64,000 nt of DNA, from contig NZ_FRAB01000014.1 of assembly GCF_900142195.1 (NCBI RefSeq), positions 1 through 64,000 on the forward strand. Reading direction: 5' to 3'. The notes below the pieces were generated by a model, which saw nothing but the letters and a program-made list of their open reading frames with translations, was not told the origin of the DNA and did not search any database. Positions 9,300 to 18,555 of the stretch are shown here, piece by piece. A program made the position numbers and the translations under genes. Source of the stretch: Paraburkholderia terricola. Lineage in GTDB: Bacteria; Pseudomonadota; Gammaproteobacteria; Burkholderiales; Burkholderiaceae. The stretch's first letter is position 1. Every line of letters begins with the position of its first letter.

Positions 9300-10370
9300 A
9301 TGAATGCACTCGAACATCAACTCGACTATCCGTTCAACGACAGCTTGCCGGAAGCCGGCCGCGCGATGGAAGTCGCGCCCGGCGTGTTCTGGCTGCGCAT
9401 GCCGCTACCCTTCGCGCTGGACCATATCAACCTGTGGCTGTTGCGCGATGAGATCGACGGTCAGCCGGGTTGGACGGTGGTCGATTGCGGCATTACGTCG
9501 GACGTGATCAAGGAGAACTGGGAGAGAGTATTCGACTCGGTGCTCGACGGCCTGCCGGTGCTGCGCGTGATCGTCACGCATTGCCACCCGGATCACATCG
9601 GTCTCGCGCACTGGGTGTGCGCTGGCGGCGACAAGCAACGCTGGGACGCCCGGCTATGGATGACGCTCGGCGAGTACATGCAAGCGCGCGTGATGGCGGC
9701 CGGCGACGGCTCGAATGCGGGCGGCGAGGGCGCGGCGCGTCACTTCGCGCGGCACGGCGTGACCGACGAAGCGTCGCTGGACAAGCTGCGCGCCCGCAAG
9801 AGCTATTACGCGAGCCTCGTGCCGGCGATTCCCGGCCAATACCGCCGTTTGCGCGAAGCGGACGGCGTGAGGATCGGCGGCAAGACGTGGCGGGTGGTGA
9901 CGGGCTTCGGCCATTCGCCGGAGCACTGCGCGCTGCACTGCGAGGAGACCGGCGTGCTGATCTCCGGCGACATGGTGCTGCCGCGCATTTCGACCAACGT
10001 GTCGGTGTTCGACATCGAGCCGGAAGGCTCGCCGCTCGCGCTGTATCTGGAATCGCTCGGCCGTTACGAGACGATGCCTGAAGAGACGCTGGTGCTGCCG
10101 TCGCATGGCAAGCCGTTTCGCGGCGTGCGCACGCGCATCAGGCAACTGCGCGAGCATCACGACGCGCGCCTCGCCGAAGTGCGCGAGGCGTGCGCCGAAA
10201 AACCGCAAAGCGCAGCGGATATCGTGCCGCTGATGTTCAAACGCCAGCTCGACATCCACCAGATGACGTTTGCGATGGGTGAAGCCTTGGCGCACTTGCA
10301 TCTGCTGTGGCTTGCGGGCACGTTGAAGCGCACGCAGGCTTCGGATGGCGTGATCCGGTTTGCGGCTTGA
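9300..10370 (+). CDS. MBL-fold metallo-hydrolase
   Basis: Metallo-beta-lactamase-fold hydrolase of 356 residues. The metal motif H94-C-H96-P-D98-H99 is followed by GHSPEH and by LISGDMVLP, the further metal ligands of the fold. After the catalytic domain there is a helical C-terminal region (about 260-350) like the winged-helix extension of LACTB2-type enzymes. The ATG at 9300 is used because a GGAGGAAG site precedes it; an upstream ATG at 9267 would put the ribosome-binding site inside the gene. The substrate is unknown; thioesters or hydrolysable esters are likely. It is transcribed away from the MerR regulator. Confidence 0.88.
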   Translation: MNALEHQLDYPFNDSLPEAGRAMEVAPGVFWLRMPLPFALDHINLWLLRDEIDGQPGWTVVDCGITSDVIKENWERVFDSVLDGLPVLRVIVTHCHPDHIGLAHWVCAGGDKQRWDARLWMTLGEYMQARVMAAGDGSNAGGEGAARHFARHGVTDEASLDKLRARKSYYASLVPAIPGQYRRLREADGVRIGGKTWRVVTGFGHSPEHCALHCEETGVLISGDMVLPRISTNVSVFDIEPEGSPLALYLESLGRYETMPEETLVLPSHGKPFRGVRTRIRQLREHHDARLAEVREACAEKPQSAADIVPLMFKRQLDIHQMTFAMGEALAHLHLLWLAGTLKRTQASDGVIRFAA

Positions 10371-10396
10371 TCGGTTTTACCCTTCAACCTTTTGAT

Positions 10397-10432
10397 GAAA
10401 AAAGCCCGGTGCTTTCGCAACCGGGCTTTTTC
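10397..10432. terminator. bidirectional rho-independent terminator
   Basis: The stem AAAGCCCGGT/ACCGGGCTTT type (10401-10409 with 10420-10428) has A-runs on the left and T-runs on the right. It separates the convergent metallo-hydrolase and peptide-binding-protein genes. Confidence 0.85.
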
Positions 10433-10460
10433 ATGCGGTTTCGTTCAAGCCTAAGCGGTA

Positions 10461-12047
10461 TTACTGCACGGCCACCGTGCCGAAGTTCTGCCGGCCAAAC
10501 GGGCTCACGTGATAACCGCTCACGTTCGTGCGCGTGATCGCCGCCGCGGTCGGATAACCGAGCGGAATCCACAGCGCCTGGTCGTGGATGATCTGCTGTG
10601 CCTGTTCATACGCCTTCGCACGCTTGGCCTGGTCCGGCGTGGCCTTGCCGTCCGCGATCAGCTTGTCGAGGTCCTCATTGCAGAAGCGCGCGAAGTTGAT
10701 GCCCGACTTCACCGCGTTGCAACTGAAGAGCGGCGACAGATAGTTGTCCGGGTCGCCGTTGTCGCCGGCCCAGCCCATGAACAGCGAATCATGCTGGCCT
10801 TGCTTCGCCTGCTTGATGAGTTCGCCCCATTCGATCACCTTCACGTCCGCCTTCACGCCGATCTTCGCGAAGTCGGCCTGCAGCAGTTCGGCGCCGGCCT
10901 TCGGATTCGGGTTCAGCACGCTGCCGTTCGGACGCACCCAGATCGTCGTTTCGAAGCCGTTCGGGAAACCCGCGTCCGCGAGCAGCTTCTTCGCTTTCGC
11001 CGGATCGTACGGCCACGCCTTCACCGCCTTGTCGTAGCTCCACGTGTTCGGCGGATACGGGTTCACGGCCGGCGTGGCGGTATTGTCGAACACTGTCTTG
11101 AGATACGTGGTGCGATCGAACGCCATGTTCAGCGCGGCGCGCACCTTCTGGTTGTCGAGCGGCTTTTTCTGCGTGTTCAACGCGACGAACGCGGTCATGA
11201 AGGCGGGCGTCTTGACGATATCCAGCGACTTGTCGGTTTTCGCGTCGGCGAGATCCTGCGGCTTCGGCGACAGGGCGATCTGGCATTCGCCCGCCTTCAC
11301 CTTCTGCGCGCGCACGGTGGCGTCCGGCGTGATCGCGTAGATCAGGCGATCGATCTTCGGCTTGGGACCCCAGTAGGTCGGGTTCACGTCGTAGCGAATC
11401 ACCGCGTCTTTCGTATAGCTCTTCAGTACGAACGGGCCGGTGCCGATCGGCTTCGCGTTCAGATCGACCTGCTTGCCGGCCTTGAGCAATTGATCGGCGT
11501 ATTCAGCCGAATAGATCGACGCGAAACCCATTGTCAGGATCGGAACGAAGGTCGCGTCCGGCGCGTTCAACTCGAACTTGACGGTGTTGTCGTCGACCTT
11601 GGTGACCGCCTTGATGAGCTTGGGCAAGCCCATCGACTGCGCATGCGGAAAGCCGCTCGCGCCCGCCACCTTGTGCCACGGATTGCTGTCGTTGAGCATG
11701 CGGTCGAACGTGAACACCACGTCGTCGGCATTCAGCGTGCGAGTGGGCTTGAAGTAATCGGTGGTCTGGAACTGCACGTTCGGACGCAGATGGAACGTGT
11801 AGGCGAGGCCGTCGGCGCTCACCTCCCACTTGTCGGCCAGCGCCGGCACCACCTTCTTCGTGGCCTCGTCGTATGAGACCAGCGAGTTGAAGACCACGTC
11901 CGCCGACGCATTGGTCGTCACCAGCGAATTGAACTGCACGACATCGAAGCCGTCGGGGCTCGACTCGGTACAGACGGTCAGCGGTTTGGCGAGCACGAGC
12001 GCGGGCGCCGTGAACAGTACGGCGGCTGCGAGCAGTTTGAAGCGCAT
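10461..12047 (-). CDS. peptide/nickel-type ABC transporter substrate-binding protein (DppA-like)
   Basis: Periplasmic binding protein of the SBP_bac_5 family, 528 residues. The start at 12047 is set by a GGAGAT site and gives a clean signal peptide (MRFKLLAAAVLFTAPALVLA). The mature protein begins KPLTVCTESSPDGFD, typical of DppA-like dipeptide-binding proteins. It also has the NPYPPNTWSYD and GETTIWV-like regions of the family. No permease or ATPase is encoded beside it. It is bounded by a terminator downstream, so it is an orphan component that must dock to a transporter elsewhere. Confidence 0.9.
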   Translation of the reverse strand: MRFKLLAAAVLFTAPALVLAKPLTVCTESSPDGFDVVQFNSLVTTNASADVVFNSLVSYDEATKKVVPALADKWEVSADGLAYTFHLRPNVQFQTTDYFKPTRTLNADDVVFTFDRMLNDSNPWHKVAGASGFPHAQSMGLPKLIKAVTKVDDNTVKFELNAPDATFVPILTMGFASIYSAEYADQLLKAGKQVDLNAKPIGTGPFVLKSYTKDAVIRYDVNPTYWGPKPKIDRLIYAITPDATVRAQKVKAGECQIALSPKPQDLADAKTDKSLDIVKTPAFMTAFVALNTQKKPLDNQKVRAALNMAFDRTTYLKTVFDNTATPAVNPYPPNTWSYDKAVKAWPYDPAKAKKLLADAGFPNGFETTIWVRPNGSVLNPNPKAGAELLQADFAKIGVKADVKVIEWGELIKQAKQGQHDSLFMGWAGDNGDPDNYLSPLFSCNAVKSGINFARFCNEDLDKLIADGKATPDQAKRAKAYEQAQQIIHDQALWIPLGYPTAAAITRTNVSGYHVSPFGRQNFGTVAVQ

Positions 12048-12272
12048 AGGATCTCCCATAACGAGCGCGGTCAGGCAGTGCGTCTTGGTGTGCTTGTGTT
12101 CCGGTGGCGGGTGGCGGGTCGTCAAGGGTAGCCGACGCCCGCCTCTATGATTGTGATACGTTTCCGGCGCTGCCGCATGGGTGGATGTCGCCTCCATCGA
12201 CGCGGCGCGGCCTTCGCGAAAGCTTATCGAAGGGTGCTGGCGGCGACAACCACTTAATCCACATATCCATAT

Positions 12273-12296
12273 GGACGGCGGGACGGCGGGACGGCG
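12273..12296. repeat. three perfect 8-base tandem repeats
   Basis: GGACGGCG occurs three times head to tail at 12273-12280, 12281-12288 and 12289-12296, four bases from the stop of the BtuF-like gene. Confidence 0.9.
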
Positions 12297-12300
12297 GCGC

Positions 12301-13128
12301 TTATCCCCGCGCGGCGCGTTGCATCAGATAGTCGATGCCCTCGATCGCGCGCACGCCGTACCACGACACCAGTTCGCCATCGATCAGTTCGATACGCTTC
12401 CTCGCCAGTCGCGGATCGCGTTTCAACGCATCGCAATGCGCTTGCGTGAAGCGATAGGGTTCGCTGGACAGCAGAATGCGATCGACATCGGCAAGCCACG
12501 GAGCATGGTCGAAGTCGAGCGCGGTGAGCACGGGATAGCGAGCGGCGCCCGCCGCACCGCCTCGCACATCGGGCAGCGTGCGCCAGTTGACGAGCCGCAG
12601 CATGGCGGCGATATAGGTATCGCGCGCGACGGTCATCCACGGCTCACGCCAGATCAGATACAGCACGTTTTGCGCGGCAAACGTATGCGCTGCGGCTTCA
12701 TGCAGGCGGTTTTCGAGCGCGTCGCTCAGGCGCCGCGCTTCCTCTTCACGGCTGAAAATCGCACCCAGCAGCGTGTAGAGCGATTGATTGTCTCGCGGCG
12801 TGCGCGGATGCGTGACGACGATATGCGGCACGAACGCGCGCAACTGGTCGACGGTATCGCGCTCGTTTTCGTCGACATTGACGATCAGATGGGTAGGGCG
12901 CAACGCGCGAACGGCGTCGATATTCACGGCCTTGGTGCCGCCTACCTTGCGCACCTGGCGTACCTTCTCACGCGGATGCACGCAAAAACCGGTGCGCCCG
13001 ACGATCTGCCTGTCCAATCCCAAGGCAAACAGCAGTTCAGTGATGCTCGGCACCAGCGAGACGATGCGCGCCTCGGCGCTCGCCGGTTCGTGCGCGACGC
13101 CGGCTGCATCGACCGCACTGTTCTCCAT
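12301..13128 (-). CDS. BtuF-like helical-backbone metal-receptor/cobalamin-binding protein
   Basis: Similar to BtuF/FecB-type periplasmic binding proteins, 275 residues. It has the N-terminal RIVSLVPSITELLFALGL signature, then VVGRTGFC-like and VGGTKAVNIDAV segments, and the helical backbone through the middle. Unlike true BtuF it shows no signal peptide: the first 20 residues are polar. As read it would stay in the cytoplasm. It starts 3 bases after the stop of the SDR gene, so the two are translationally coupled. The ligand is not proven; a corrinoid is the family's usual one. Confidence 0.75.
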   Translation of the reverse strand: MENSAVDAAGVAHEPASAEARIVSLVPSITELLFALGLDRQIVGRTGFCVHPREKVRQVRKVGGTKAVNIDAVRALRPTHLIVNVDENERDTVDQLRAFVPHIVVTHPRTPRDNQSLYTLLGAIFSREEEARRLSDALENRLHEAAAHTFAAQNVLYLIWREPWMTVARDTYIAAMLRLVNWRTLPDVRGGAAGAARYPVLTALDFDHAPWLADVDRILLSSEPYRFTQAHCDALKRDPRLARKRIELIDGELVSWYGVRAIEGIDYLMQRAARG

Positions 13129-13131
13129 GGC

Positions 13132-13905
13132 CTACTCGGTGACGGCGCGCGGCTTGCGCGGCGCGCGTTCGAAAACGCGGTCGTAGAGCCAGCGCGGCAG
13201 CACATGCAGCAGCATCGCCGCGATGCGCATTTGCCACGGAAACACCGCAAAGGCGGTTTGACGCTCGATCGCCCCGGCAACCTTCACCGCGAAACGGTCG
13301 GCGTCCATCAGGAACGGCATGGTGTACGGGTTGTGCTCGGTCATCGGCGTGCGGATATAGCCGGGCGCGATGGTGACCACGCCCACGCCGTGCGGCCGCA
13401 TCTCGACGCGCAACGCTTCCAGGTACTTTTGCGCCGCCGACTTCGACGCGCTGTACGCGCCCGACCCCGGCAAGCCGCGCACGCCCGCGACGCTGGCGAT
13501 GCCGACCAGCGTGCCGCGTTTCGCGGCGACCATCGCGGCGGCGAACGGCTCGAAGGTCGCGACCATGCCGAAGTAATTGATATCCATCACTTCGCGGAAC
13601 GTGCGCAGGTCGCCGTGGCCGGTGAGCGCGCCGCGGCTGATCCCGGCGTTGGCGATCACGACGTCCGGCAAGCCATGCTGCGCGATGAAGCGCGTGGCCG
13701 CCTCGGCGAGCGCCTCGGCGTCGCGAACGTCGACGGCGTAGACAGAGACAGCGTTTTGGGGATGGGACTGTTGGAAAGCCGCGAGCGCGTCGCCGCGGCG
13801 GGCGACGAGGCCGAGAATCGCGCCGCGCCGCGCATATTCGGCGGCGAGCGCGAGGCCGATGCCGCTCGACGCGCCGGTAATGAAGACCTTCAACGGTGAA
13901 CTCAT
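13132..13905 (-). CDS. SDR family oxidoreductase
   Basis: Short-chain dehydrogenase of 257 residues. The cofactor motif is GASSGIG at about 11-17. NAG follows near residue 86, and the catalytic region has SVAG serine then YSASK. The C-terminal stretch after 215 (FPWQMRIAAMLLHVLPRWLYDRVF) is hydrophobic and amphipathic and may attach the enzyme to the membrane. It lies 17 bases after dsbA and 3 bases before the BtuF-like gene. Its substrate is unknown. Confidence 0.88.
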   Translation of the reverse strand: MSSPLKVFITGASSGIGLALAAEYARRGAILGLVARRGDALAAFQQSHPQNAVSVYAVDVRDAEALAEAATRFIAQHGLPDVVIANAGISRGALTGHGDLRTFREVMDINYFGMVATFEPFAAAMVAAKRGTLVGIASVAGVRGLPGSGAYSASKSAAQKYLEALRVEMRPHGVGVVTIAPGYIRTPMTEHNPYTMPFLMDADRFAVKVAGAIERQTAFAVFPWQMRIAAMLLHVLPRWLYDRVFERAPRKPRAVTE

Positions 13906-13921
13906 TCCGGCGCCTCGGACA

Positions 13922-14560
13922 TTACATCTTCTTGGCGCGGACCTGCTGCACCAGGTAGTCGAGGACGTCGAGCGTGCCCGTCAGGCTGTTGGTCGCGGCC
14001 GGACCCGTCTCATACTTGCCCTGCACCGCCAGCGTCGGCACGCCTTCGATCTTGTAGCTTTCGAGCATCTTCTTGTCTTTTTGCAGCGCGCTTTGCGTCG
14101 AGAACGAGTTGTACGCTTCCATGTACTTCTTCGGATCGACGCCGTTCTTCGCGAGGAATTTGGCCTGATCTTCCGGCGTCAGCAGGTAGTTCTTGTTGAC
14201 GTGGATTTCCTTGAAGATCGTCGGCGTGAGTTTCTCACTGAGGCCGAGTGCTTCGAGCGCGTGGAACATCTTCGAATGCGGAATGAAGTCGTCGCGGAAG
14301 GCAACCGGCACGCGCTTGAACACCACGTCCGGGCCTTGCTTCTTCACCCAGCCGTCGAGGTACGGGCCGAATTCATTGCAGTGCGGGCAGCCGTACCAGA
14401 AGAACTCGATGACTTCGATCTTGCCGGCCGGCACGTCGGTGGGTTGCGCCGTGGACAGCACGGTGTAGTCCTTGCCCGACACCGGCGTGGCGGGCGCGGC
14501 ATGCGCCGCGGCGGCGATGAGGCCCAGCGAAAGGAACAGAATGCTCAGCAGTTTTTTCAT
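13922..14560 (-). CDS. dsbA: thiol:disulfide interchange protein DsbA
   Basis: Periplasmic oxidoreductase that introduces disulfides into secreted proteins. The 212-residue product begins with a signal peptide (MKKLLSILFLSLGLIAAAAHA). The active site is C58-P-H-C61 within FFWYGCPHCNEF, the classical DsbA dipeptide. The cis-proline loop is GVPTLAVQG near the C-terminus. The ATG at 14560 is chosen over upstream in-frame codons because it begins the signal peptide. It lies downstream of the SPOR-domain gene and upstream of an SDR gene on the same strand. Re-oxidation by DsbB would be encoded elsewhere. Confidence 0.95.
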   Translation of the reverse strand: MKKLLSILFLSLGLIAAAAHAAPATPVSGKDYTVLSTAQPTDVPAGKIEVIEFFWYGCPHCNEFGPYLDGWVKKQGPDVVFKRVPVAFRDDFIPHSKMFHALEALGLSEKLTPTIFKEIHVNKNYLLTPEDQAKFLAKNGVDPKKYMEAYNSFSTQSALQKDKKMLESYKIEGVPTLAVQGKYETGPAATNSLTGTLDVLDYLVQQVRAKKM

Positions 14561-14736
14561 GTGTTGATGACCCAAGTAGGCGGTAAAGCGGTGGCGCCAC
14601 GCAATGCCCGTCACCGTTTGTGAATCGGCGTTGAACGTTTTCAGTGTTCCGTTGCCTGTGACACGCGCCGTTCGCCGATAGTTCATCGGCGGCGCGCTCC
14701 GGCAAATCAAGGTTTATTGGTGATTGGCGTGTTGCT

Positions 14737-15531
14737 TCATTGTTTCGTAAAGCGGATCACGGCGGTATCCACGCCCGCGTCGGACAGACGCTGACGGCTC
14801 GAATTCATGTCCTCGAACTTGGAGAACGGCCCGATGCGCACGCGATAGTACGTGACACCGCCCGCATCGCGCTGCGTGACCTTCGATTCAAAACCCTGGA
14901 ACGCGAGACGCGCGCGCTGTTGCTCGGCGTCGGCGGCGGTCTTGTAGGCGCCCACTTGCAGGAAGTAGCCGGTGTTCGCATCGCCCGGCGCCGGCGCCGC
15001 GCCCGAACCGGGCTTGGCGTTGGCGGTCGTGGCCGATGACGTGCTCTTCGGCGCGGAGCCCGCGGCGGTGGCGCTCGGCGCGCTCTCGCCCGGCTTCTTC
15101 ACGGGCGCCGTTGCCGTGCCGTTGTCCGGGGCGGGCTTCGGCGCGATCGCCGTGCCGTTCGCATTGCCGTTATTGGCATTGGACGGCGGCACTTCGACGA
15201 TTTGCGGTTCTTCCAGCATGCCCGACTGGGTCTGCGCGTTGGTCGCGCCGGGCGCGGTGTTCGGCGGTGCGGGTTGCGCGGCTTGCGGCACCGGCTGGCC
15301 CGGCGTCTTGCCTTGCAGCGGACGGTTCGGATCGTATTGCTGCGGCTGGCTCGCGCCGGCATCGGACGCCGCGGGCGGCGCCACCTTCGAGACGAACGGC
15401 GTAGGCGCACGGGTGATATACAGCGCCACCACTACCGCGATCGCAAGGCCGACGATCAGGCCCAGCACGATGCCGAGAAAAGTCCCCCCGGTTTGTTTCG
15501 ATTGCTTTGTTGTGCGGCGTGGTTTTGCCAT
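14737..15531 (-). CDS. SPOR domain-containing cell-division protein (FtsN-like)
   Basis: A 264-residue inner-membrane protein. A short basic cytoplasmic tail is followed by one transmembrane segment (about 17-40). A long Pro/Ala/Asn-rich periplasmic linker follows (60-185), then a C-terminal SPOR domain (YFLQVGAYKTAADAEQQRARL to the end). SPOR domains bind denuded peptidoglycan at the division site. The architecture matches FtsN/DedD-type proteins. The ATG at 15531 is preferred because AGGTGA lies 9 bases upstream. It follows argS on the same strand with an 80-base gap. Confidence 0.88.
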   Translation of the reverse strand: MAKPRRTTKQSKQTGGTFLGIVLGLIVGLAIAVVVALYITRAPTPFVSKVAPPAASDAGASQPQQYDPNRPLQGKTPGQPVPQAAQPAPPNTAPGATNAQTQSGMLEEPQIVEVPPSNANNGNANGTAIAPKPAPDNGTATAPVKKPGESAPSATAAGSAPKSTSSATTANAKPGSGAAPAPGDANTGYFLQVGAYKTAADAEQQRARLAFQGFESKVTQRDAGGVTYYRVRIGPFSKFEDMNSSRQRLSDAGVDTAVIRFTKQ

Positions 15532-15610
15532 CGTATGAATCACCTACGAAAAGAATCCTGGAACGGCCGCCGATTATAGCGACGGCCGCATGCATGTTGC
15601 GCCGGAGGAC

Positions 15611-17401
15611 TTACATCTTGACGGGAGCGGAGACGCCGATCGTCGCGAGACCGTTGGCCAACACCTGGCGCGTGGCCGCGAGCAGCGCGACGCGTGCATT
15701 GCGTTCGGCTGCATCGTCGACCAGCACGCGCTCGGCTCTGTCATTGTAGAACGAGTGGAATTCCCCGGCGAGGTCGCGCAGGTAGAACGCGACCGCGTGC
15801 GGCGCGAGTTCATCGGCCGCGTGTTGCAGCATGTCGGGGAATTCGGCGAGCTTGTTCAGCAAGGCCATGGCGCGTTCGCTGGTGAGCGGCGCGACGTTCA
15901 CGTTGGCGAGCGTGCTTTCGTCCATGCCGTAGCGCGCCTTGCATTCGGCGATGACCGAGCAGATTCGCGCGTGCGCATATTGCACGTAATGCACCGGGTT
16001 TTCGTCATTCTGTTTCAACGCGAGGTCGATGTCGAACACGAATTCCGTATCGGCCTTGCGCGAGATCAGGAAGAAGCGCACGGCGTCGCGGCCGCGGCGA
16101 ATCGTCTCTTCGTCGATCAGGTCGACGGCGGCCTCCGTGCCCGGCGTCGCGCCGCCCGACCATTCGATCAGGTCGCGCACCGTCACATAACTGCCGGCGC
16201 GCTTCGAGATCTTCACTTCCTCGCCGTTGCGCATCACCGTGACCATCTTGTGCAGGACGTAATCGGGGTAGCCATTCGGAATGCCGACGCCGAGACCTTG
16301 CAGACCGGCGCGCACGCGCGCGATCGTGCCGTGGTGGTCGGAGCCCTGGATGTTGATGACCTTGGTGAAGCCGCGTTCCCACTTGGCGACGTGATAGGCG
16401 ACGTCCGGCACGAAGTACGTGTAGGTGCCGTCGGTCTTGCGCATCACGCGGTCCTTGTCGTCGCCGTCGTCGGTGGTGCGCAGCCACAGCGCGCCTTCCT
16501 GCTCGTAGGTCTTGCCGGCGGCGATCAGCGCCTCGACGGTTTTCTCGACGCGGCCTTCCGTGTATAGCGACGACTCCAGATAGTACTGGTCGAACTTCAC
16601 GCCGAAGGCCTGCAAGTCCATGTCCTGCTCGCGGCGCAGATAGGCGACCGCGAACCGGCGGATCGCTTCGAGATTTTCGACGTCGCCCGCGCCGGTGACC
16701 GGCTCGCCGTCGCTCGCCGCCACCGTGACGCCGTTCAGATAGTCTTTCGCGATGTCGGCGATGTACTCGCCGTTGTATGCCGAAGCCGGCCAGCCCGCAT
16801 CGCCGGGGGCGAGGCCGCGGGCGCGCGCCTGCGTGGACAGCGCGAGCGTGTGGATCTGCACGCCGGCGTCGTTGTAGTAGAACTCGCGATGCACGTCCCA
16901 GCCTTGCGAGGCCAGCACGTTCGAAAGCGCGTCGCCGAGCGCGGCCTGGCGGCCGTGGCCGACATGCAGCGGGCCCGTGGGGTTGGCCGAAACGAATTCG
17001 ATCAGCACGTGCTTGCCGGCGTCGCGTGGCGAGCGGCCGAACGTCTCTTTCTCCGCGAACACGGCGGCGATCACCGCCTGCTTCGCGGCAGCCGCGAGGC
17101 GCAGGTTGATGAAGCCGGGACCGGCCACTTCGGCGGTTTCGATGAGACCCTGGGCGCGCGGCTGCGCGAGCAGCGCGTCGACGATCTGTTGCGCCAGTTG
17201 GCGCGGATTGGCGCGCAGCGGCTTGGCGAGTTGCATCGCCACGTTGCACGCGACGTCGCCGTGCGCGGCGACCTTGGGACGCTCCAGCGTGATGGTGGGC
17301 GACACGAAAGCGGCTTCGGTCGCGCCTTGGGAGGCTTGCGCCACCTGCTTCACCGTATCGGCGAGCAGTGTTTCGAGAGTGTGTTTATGTGCGGGCAGCA
17401 T
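15611..17401 (-). CDS. argS: arginyl-tRNA synthetase
   Basis: Charges tRNA-Arg with arginine. Class I synthetase of 596 residues, with the HIGH motif as H146-V-G-H149 in [15 protein letters not shown]. The KMSKS equivalent is [11 protein letters not shown]. The N-terminal tRNA-recognition domain and the C-terminal DALR anticodon-binding domain (from about 470, [13 protein letters not shown] onward) are both present. It is the first gene of a minus-strand run that continues with the SPOR protein and dsbA. Confidence 0.97.
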   Translation of the reverse strand: MLPAHKHTLETLLADTVKQVAQASQGATEAAFVSPTITLERPKVAAHGDVACNVAMQLAKPLRANPRQLAQQIVDALLAQPRAQGLIETAEVAGPGFINLRLAAAAKQAVIAAVFAEKETFGRSPRDAGKHVLIEFVSANPTGPLHVGHGRQAALGDALSNVLASQGWDVHREFYYNDAGVQIHTLALSTQARARGLAPGDAGWPASAYNGEYIADIAKDYLNGVTVAASDGEPVTGAGDVENLEAIRRFAVAYLRREQDMDLQAFGVKFDQYYLESSLYTEGRVEKTVEALIAAGKTYEQEGALWLRTTDDGDDKDRVMRKTDGTYTYFVPDVAYHVAKWERGFTKVINIQGSDHHGTIARVRAGLQGLGVGIPNGYPDYVLHKMVTVMRNGEEVKISKRAGSYVTVRDLIEWSGGATPGTEAAVDLIDEETIRRGRDAVRFFLISRKADTEFVFDIDLALKQNDENPVHYVQYAHARICSVIAECKARYGMDESTLANVNVAPLTSERAMALLNKLAEFPDMLQHAADELAPHAVAFYLRDLAGEFHSFYNDRAERVLVDDAAERNARVALLAATRQVLANGLATIGVSAPVKM

Positions 17402-17888
17402 GCTTGTTGCGAGTCCAGTGAGGCAATCCGGTGATGCGGAAGAGGCGCCGGCCGCGCGACGGGCGCAGCCGGTTCGTCAGAAGCGTGGAAAGCGGCGATG
17501 TGCCCGCCCGGATTTGCCGGGCGCGCCGGGCACATTAGCGGCGCCACTGGGCACATTGCCTGCGTCGCGGTGAGCGCGGCGTGCGGCGACATGCAAGGGC
17601 TGCCGCGGCGGGCAGCAAGCGGTGGCAACAACCGCTTGCCGTTGCACGCAGCGCCTAAGCGGGGTGGGCCAACCGGGCCCAGCCGCGCCGCCTGCGCCAT
17701 GCCGCGCGCGGCGCATGGCGGCGCGCTTTTCCGTCCAGACGGATTTTAGCAGGTGCTAATATGTTCAATGAGATGCCCGGCAAGGGCCGTGGCCGCCGCG
17801 CCTGATCGGCGGGCTAACGTAACGCGCGCCGGCAGTCGTCCACGAGCCGCTCGCGCGTCGATCCAACATAACGAAAAAGGGAACAGAC
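17402..17888. other. 487-base divergent intergenic region with two hairpins
   Basis: Between argS and the DUF1840 gene. Hairpin 1 (17499-17534) pairs TGTGCCC with GGGCACA, around an inner stem GCCCGG/CCGGGC with loop ATTTG and a 5-base bulge. Hairpin 2 pairs GCAAGCGGT (17615-17623) with ACCGCTTGC (17631-17639). A -10-like TAATAT lies at 17757-17762 on the plus strand. No coding frame with credible features was found. Confidence 0.5.
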
Positions 17889-18215
17889 ATGCTGATTACT
17901 TTCAAATGCCGCGCCTGCCCCGACGTGGTGATGCTGGAGAACCTCGCACAGTATCTGGTCGGCATCATCGGCAAACGCCTTGGCGAGCGGGGCGTCGTTG
18001 CCCATGATGAACTGGGCGTGGCGATCGCGAAACTCGAAGCGGCCATCACCATCGACAAGCAGGAACGCGCCGAGCACGACGGCCATTTCCACGAAGGCGA
18101 GGAAGGTCACGAGCATCATGAAATTCCGCCGGGACTCGCGCAGCGCGCGTACCCGTTCCTCGACATGCTGCGCGCGGCGCAGAAGGAAAACGCGGATATC
18201 GTGTGGGGCCTGTGA
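17889..18215 (+). CDS. DUF1840 domain-containing protein
   Basis: Small cytoplasmic protein of 108 residues, family DUF1840, function unknown. It begins MLITFKCRACPDVVMLE, with a Cys-x-x-Cys pair at 7 and 10. A very His/Glu-rich stretch follows at about 64-78 (ERAEHDGHFHEGEEGHEHH), which suggests metal binding. The C-terminus is a conserved amphipathic helix. An AGGGAA site precedes the ATG. It is monocistronic and ends just before a strong terminator. The metal-binding idea is an inference. Confidence 0.85.
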   Translation: MLITFKCRACPDVVMLENLAQYLVGIIGKRLGERGVVAHDELGVAIAKLEAAITIDKQERAEHDGHFHEGEEGHEHHEIPPGLAQRAYPFLDMLRAAQKENADIVWGL

Positions 18216-18279
18216 TCCCGGCGCGATCTCGGTGACGGCGCGCGGCGCGCGTTGCGCCGCTGACGCCGGTGTGCCAATG

Positions 18280-18308
18280 AAAAGAGCCCGCTGAGTGCGG
18301 GCTCTTGT
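18280..18308. terminator. bidirectional rho-independent terminator
   Basis: The ten-base-pair stem AAGAGCCCGC (18282-18291) / GCGGGCTCTT (18297-18306) has a TGAGT loop. It lies between the convergent DUF1840 gene and the small exported-protein gene. Confidence 0.85.
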
Positions 18309-18345
18309 GTTTACCGGACGCGAACAACCGGCCGGCGTGCGCTGC

Positions 18346-18555
18346 TTACTGGCTGGCGGCCTCCGCCGGGGCCGCTGCCGGCGCCGACGCACCCTTCTTC
18401 ATTTTCTGCTTCCTGGGTTTCTTGACGTGCTTCACGGTGGGCGGCGAATACGAGCTGACCGCGCTGGAGCCGCCGGGAGCGGCAGGCTGGGCCAGCACCG
18501 CCGGGGCGCCCAAGGCAAGGGAAACTGCAGTCAATAACAGCGTCAGCTTCTTCAT
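18346..18555 (-). CDS. small exported lysine-rich protein
   Basis: A 69-residue protein. It has a clear signal peptide (MKKLTLLLTAVSLALGAPAVLA) and a short mature part of about 47 residues. The mature part has a basic patch (KHVKKPRKQKMKKG) followed by an Ala/Pro-rich tail. The ATG at 18555 is preceded by a GGAGAG site; longer in-frame starts would bury the signal peptide. No family is recognised. Such short basic periplasmic proteins are common in this lineage, and the role is unknown. Confidence 0.7.
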   Translation of the reverse strand: MKKLTLLLTAVSLALGAPAVLAQPAAPGGSSAVSSYSPPTVKHVKKPRKQKMKKGASAPAAAPAEAASQ

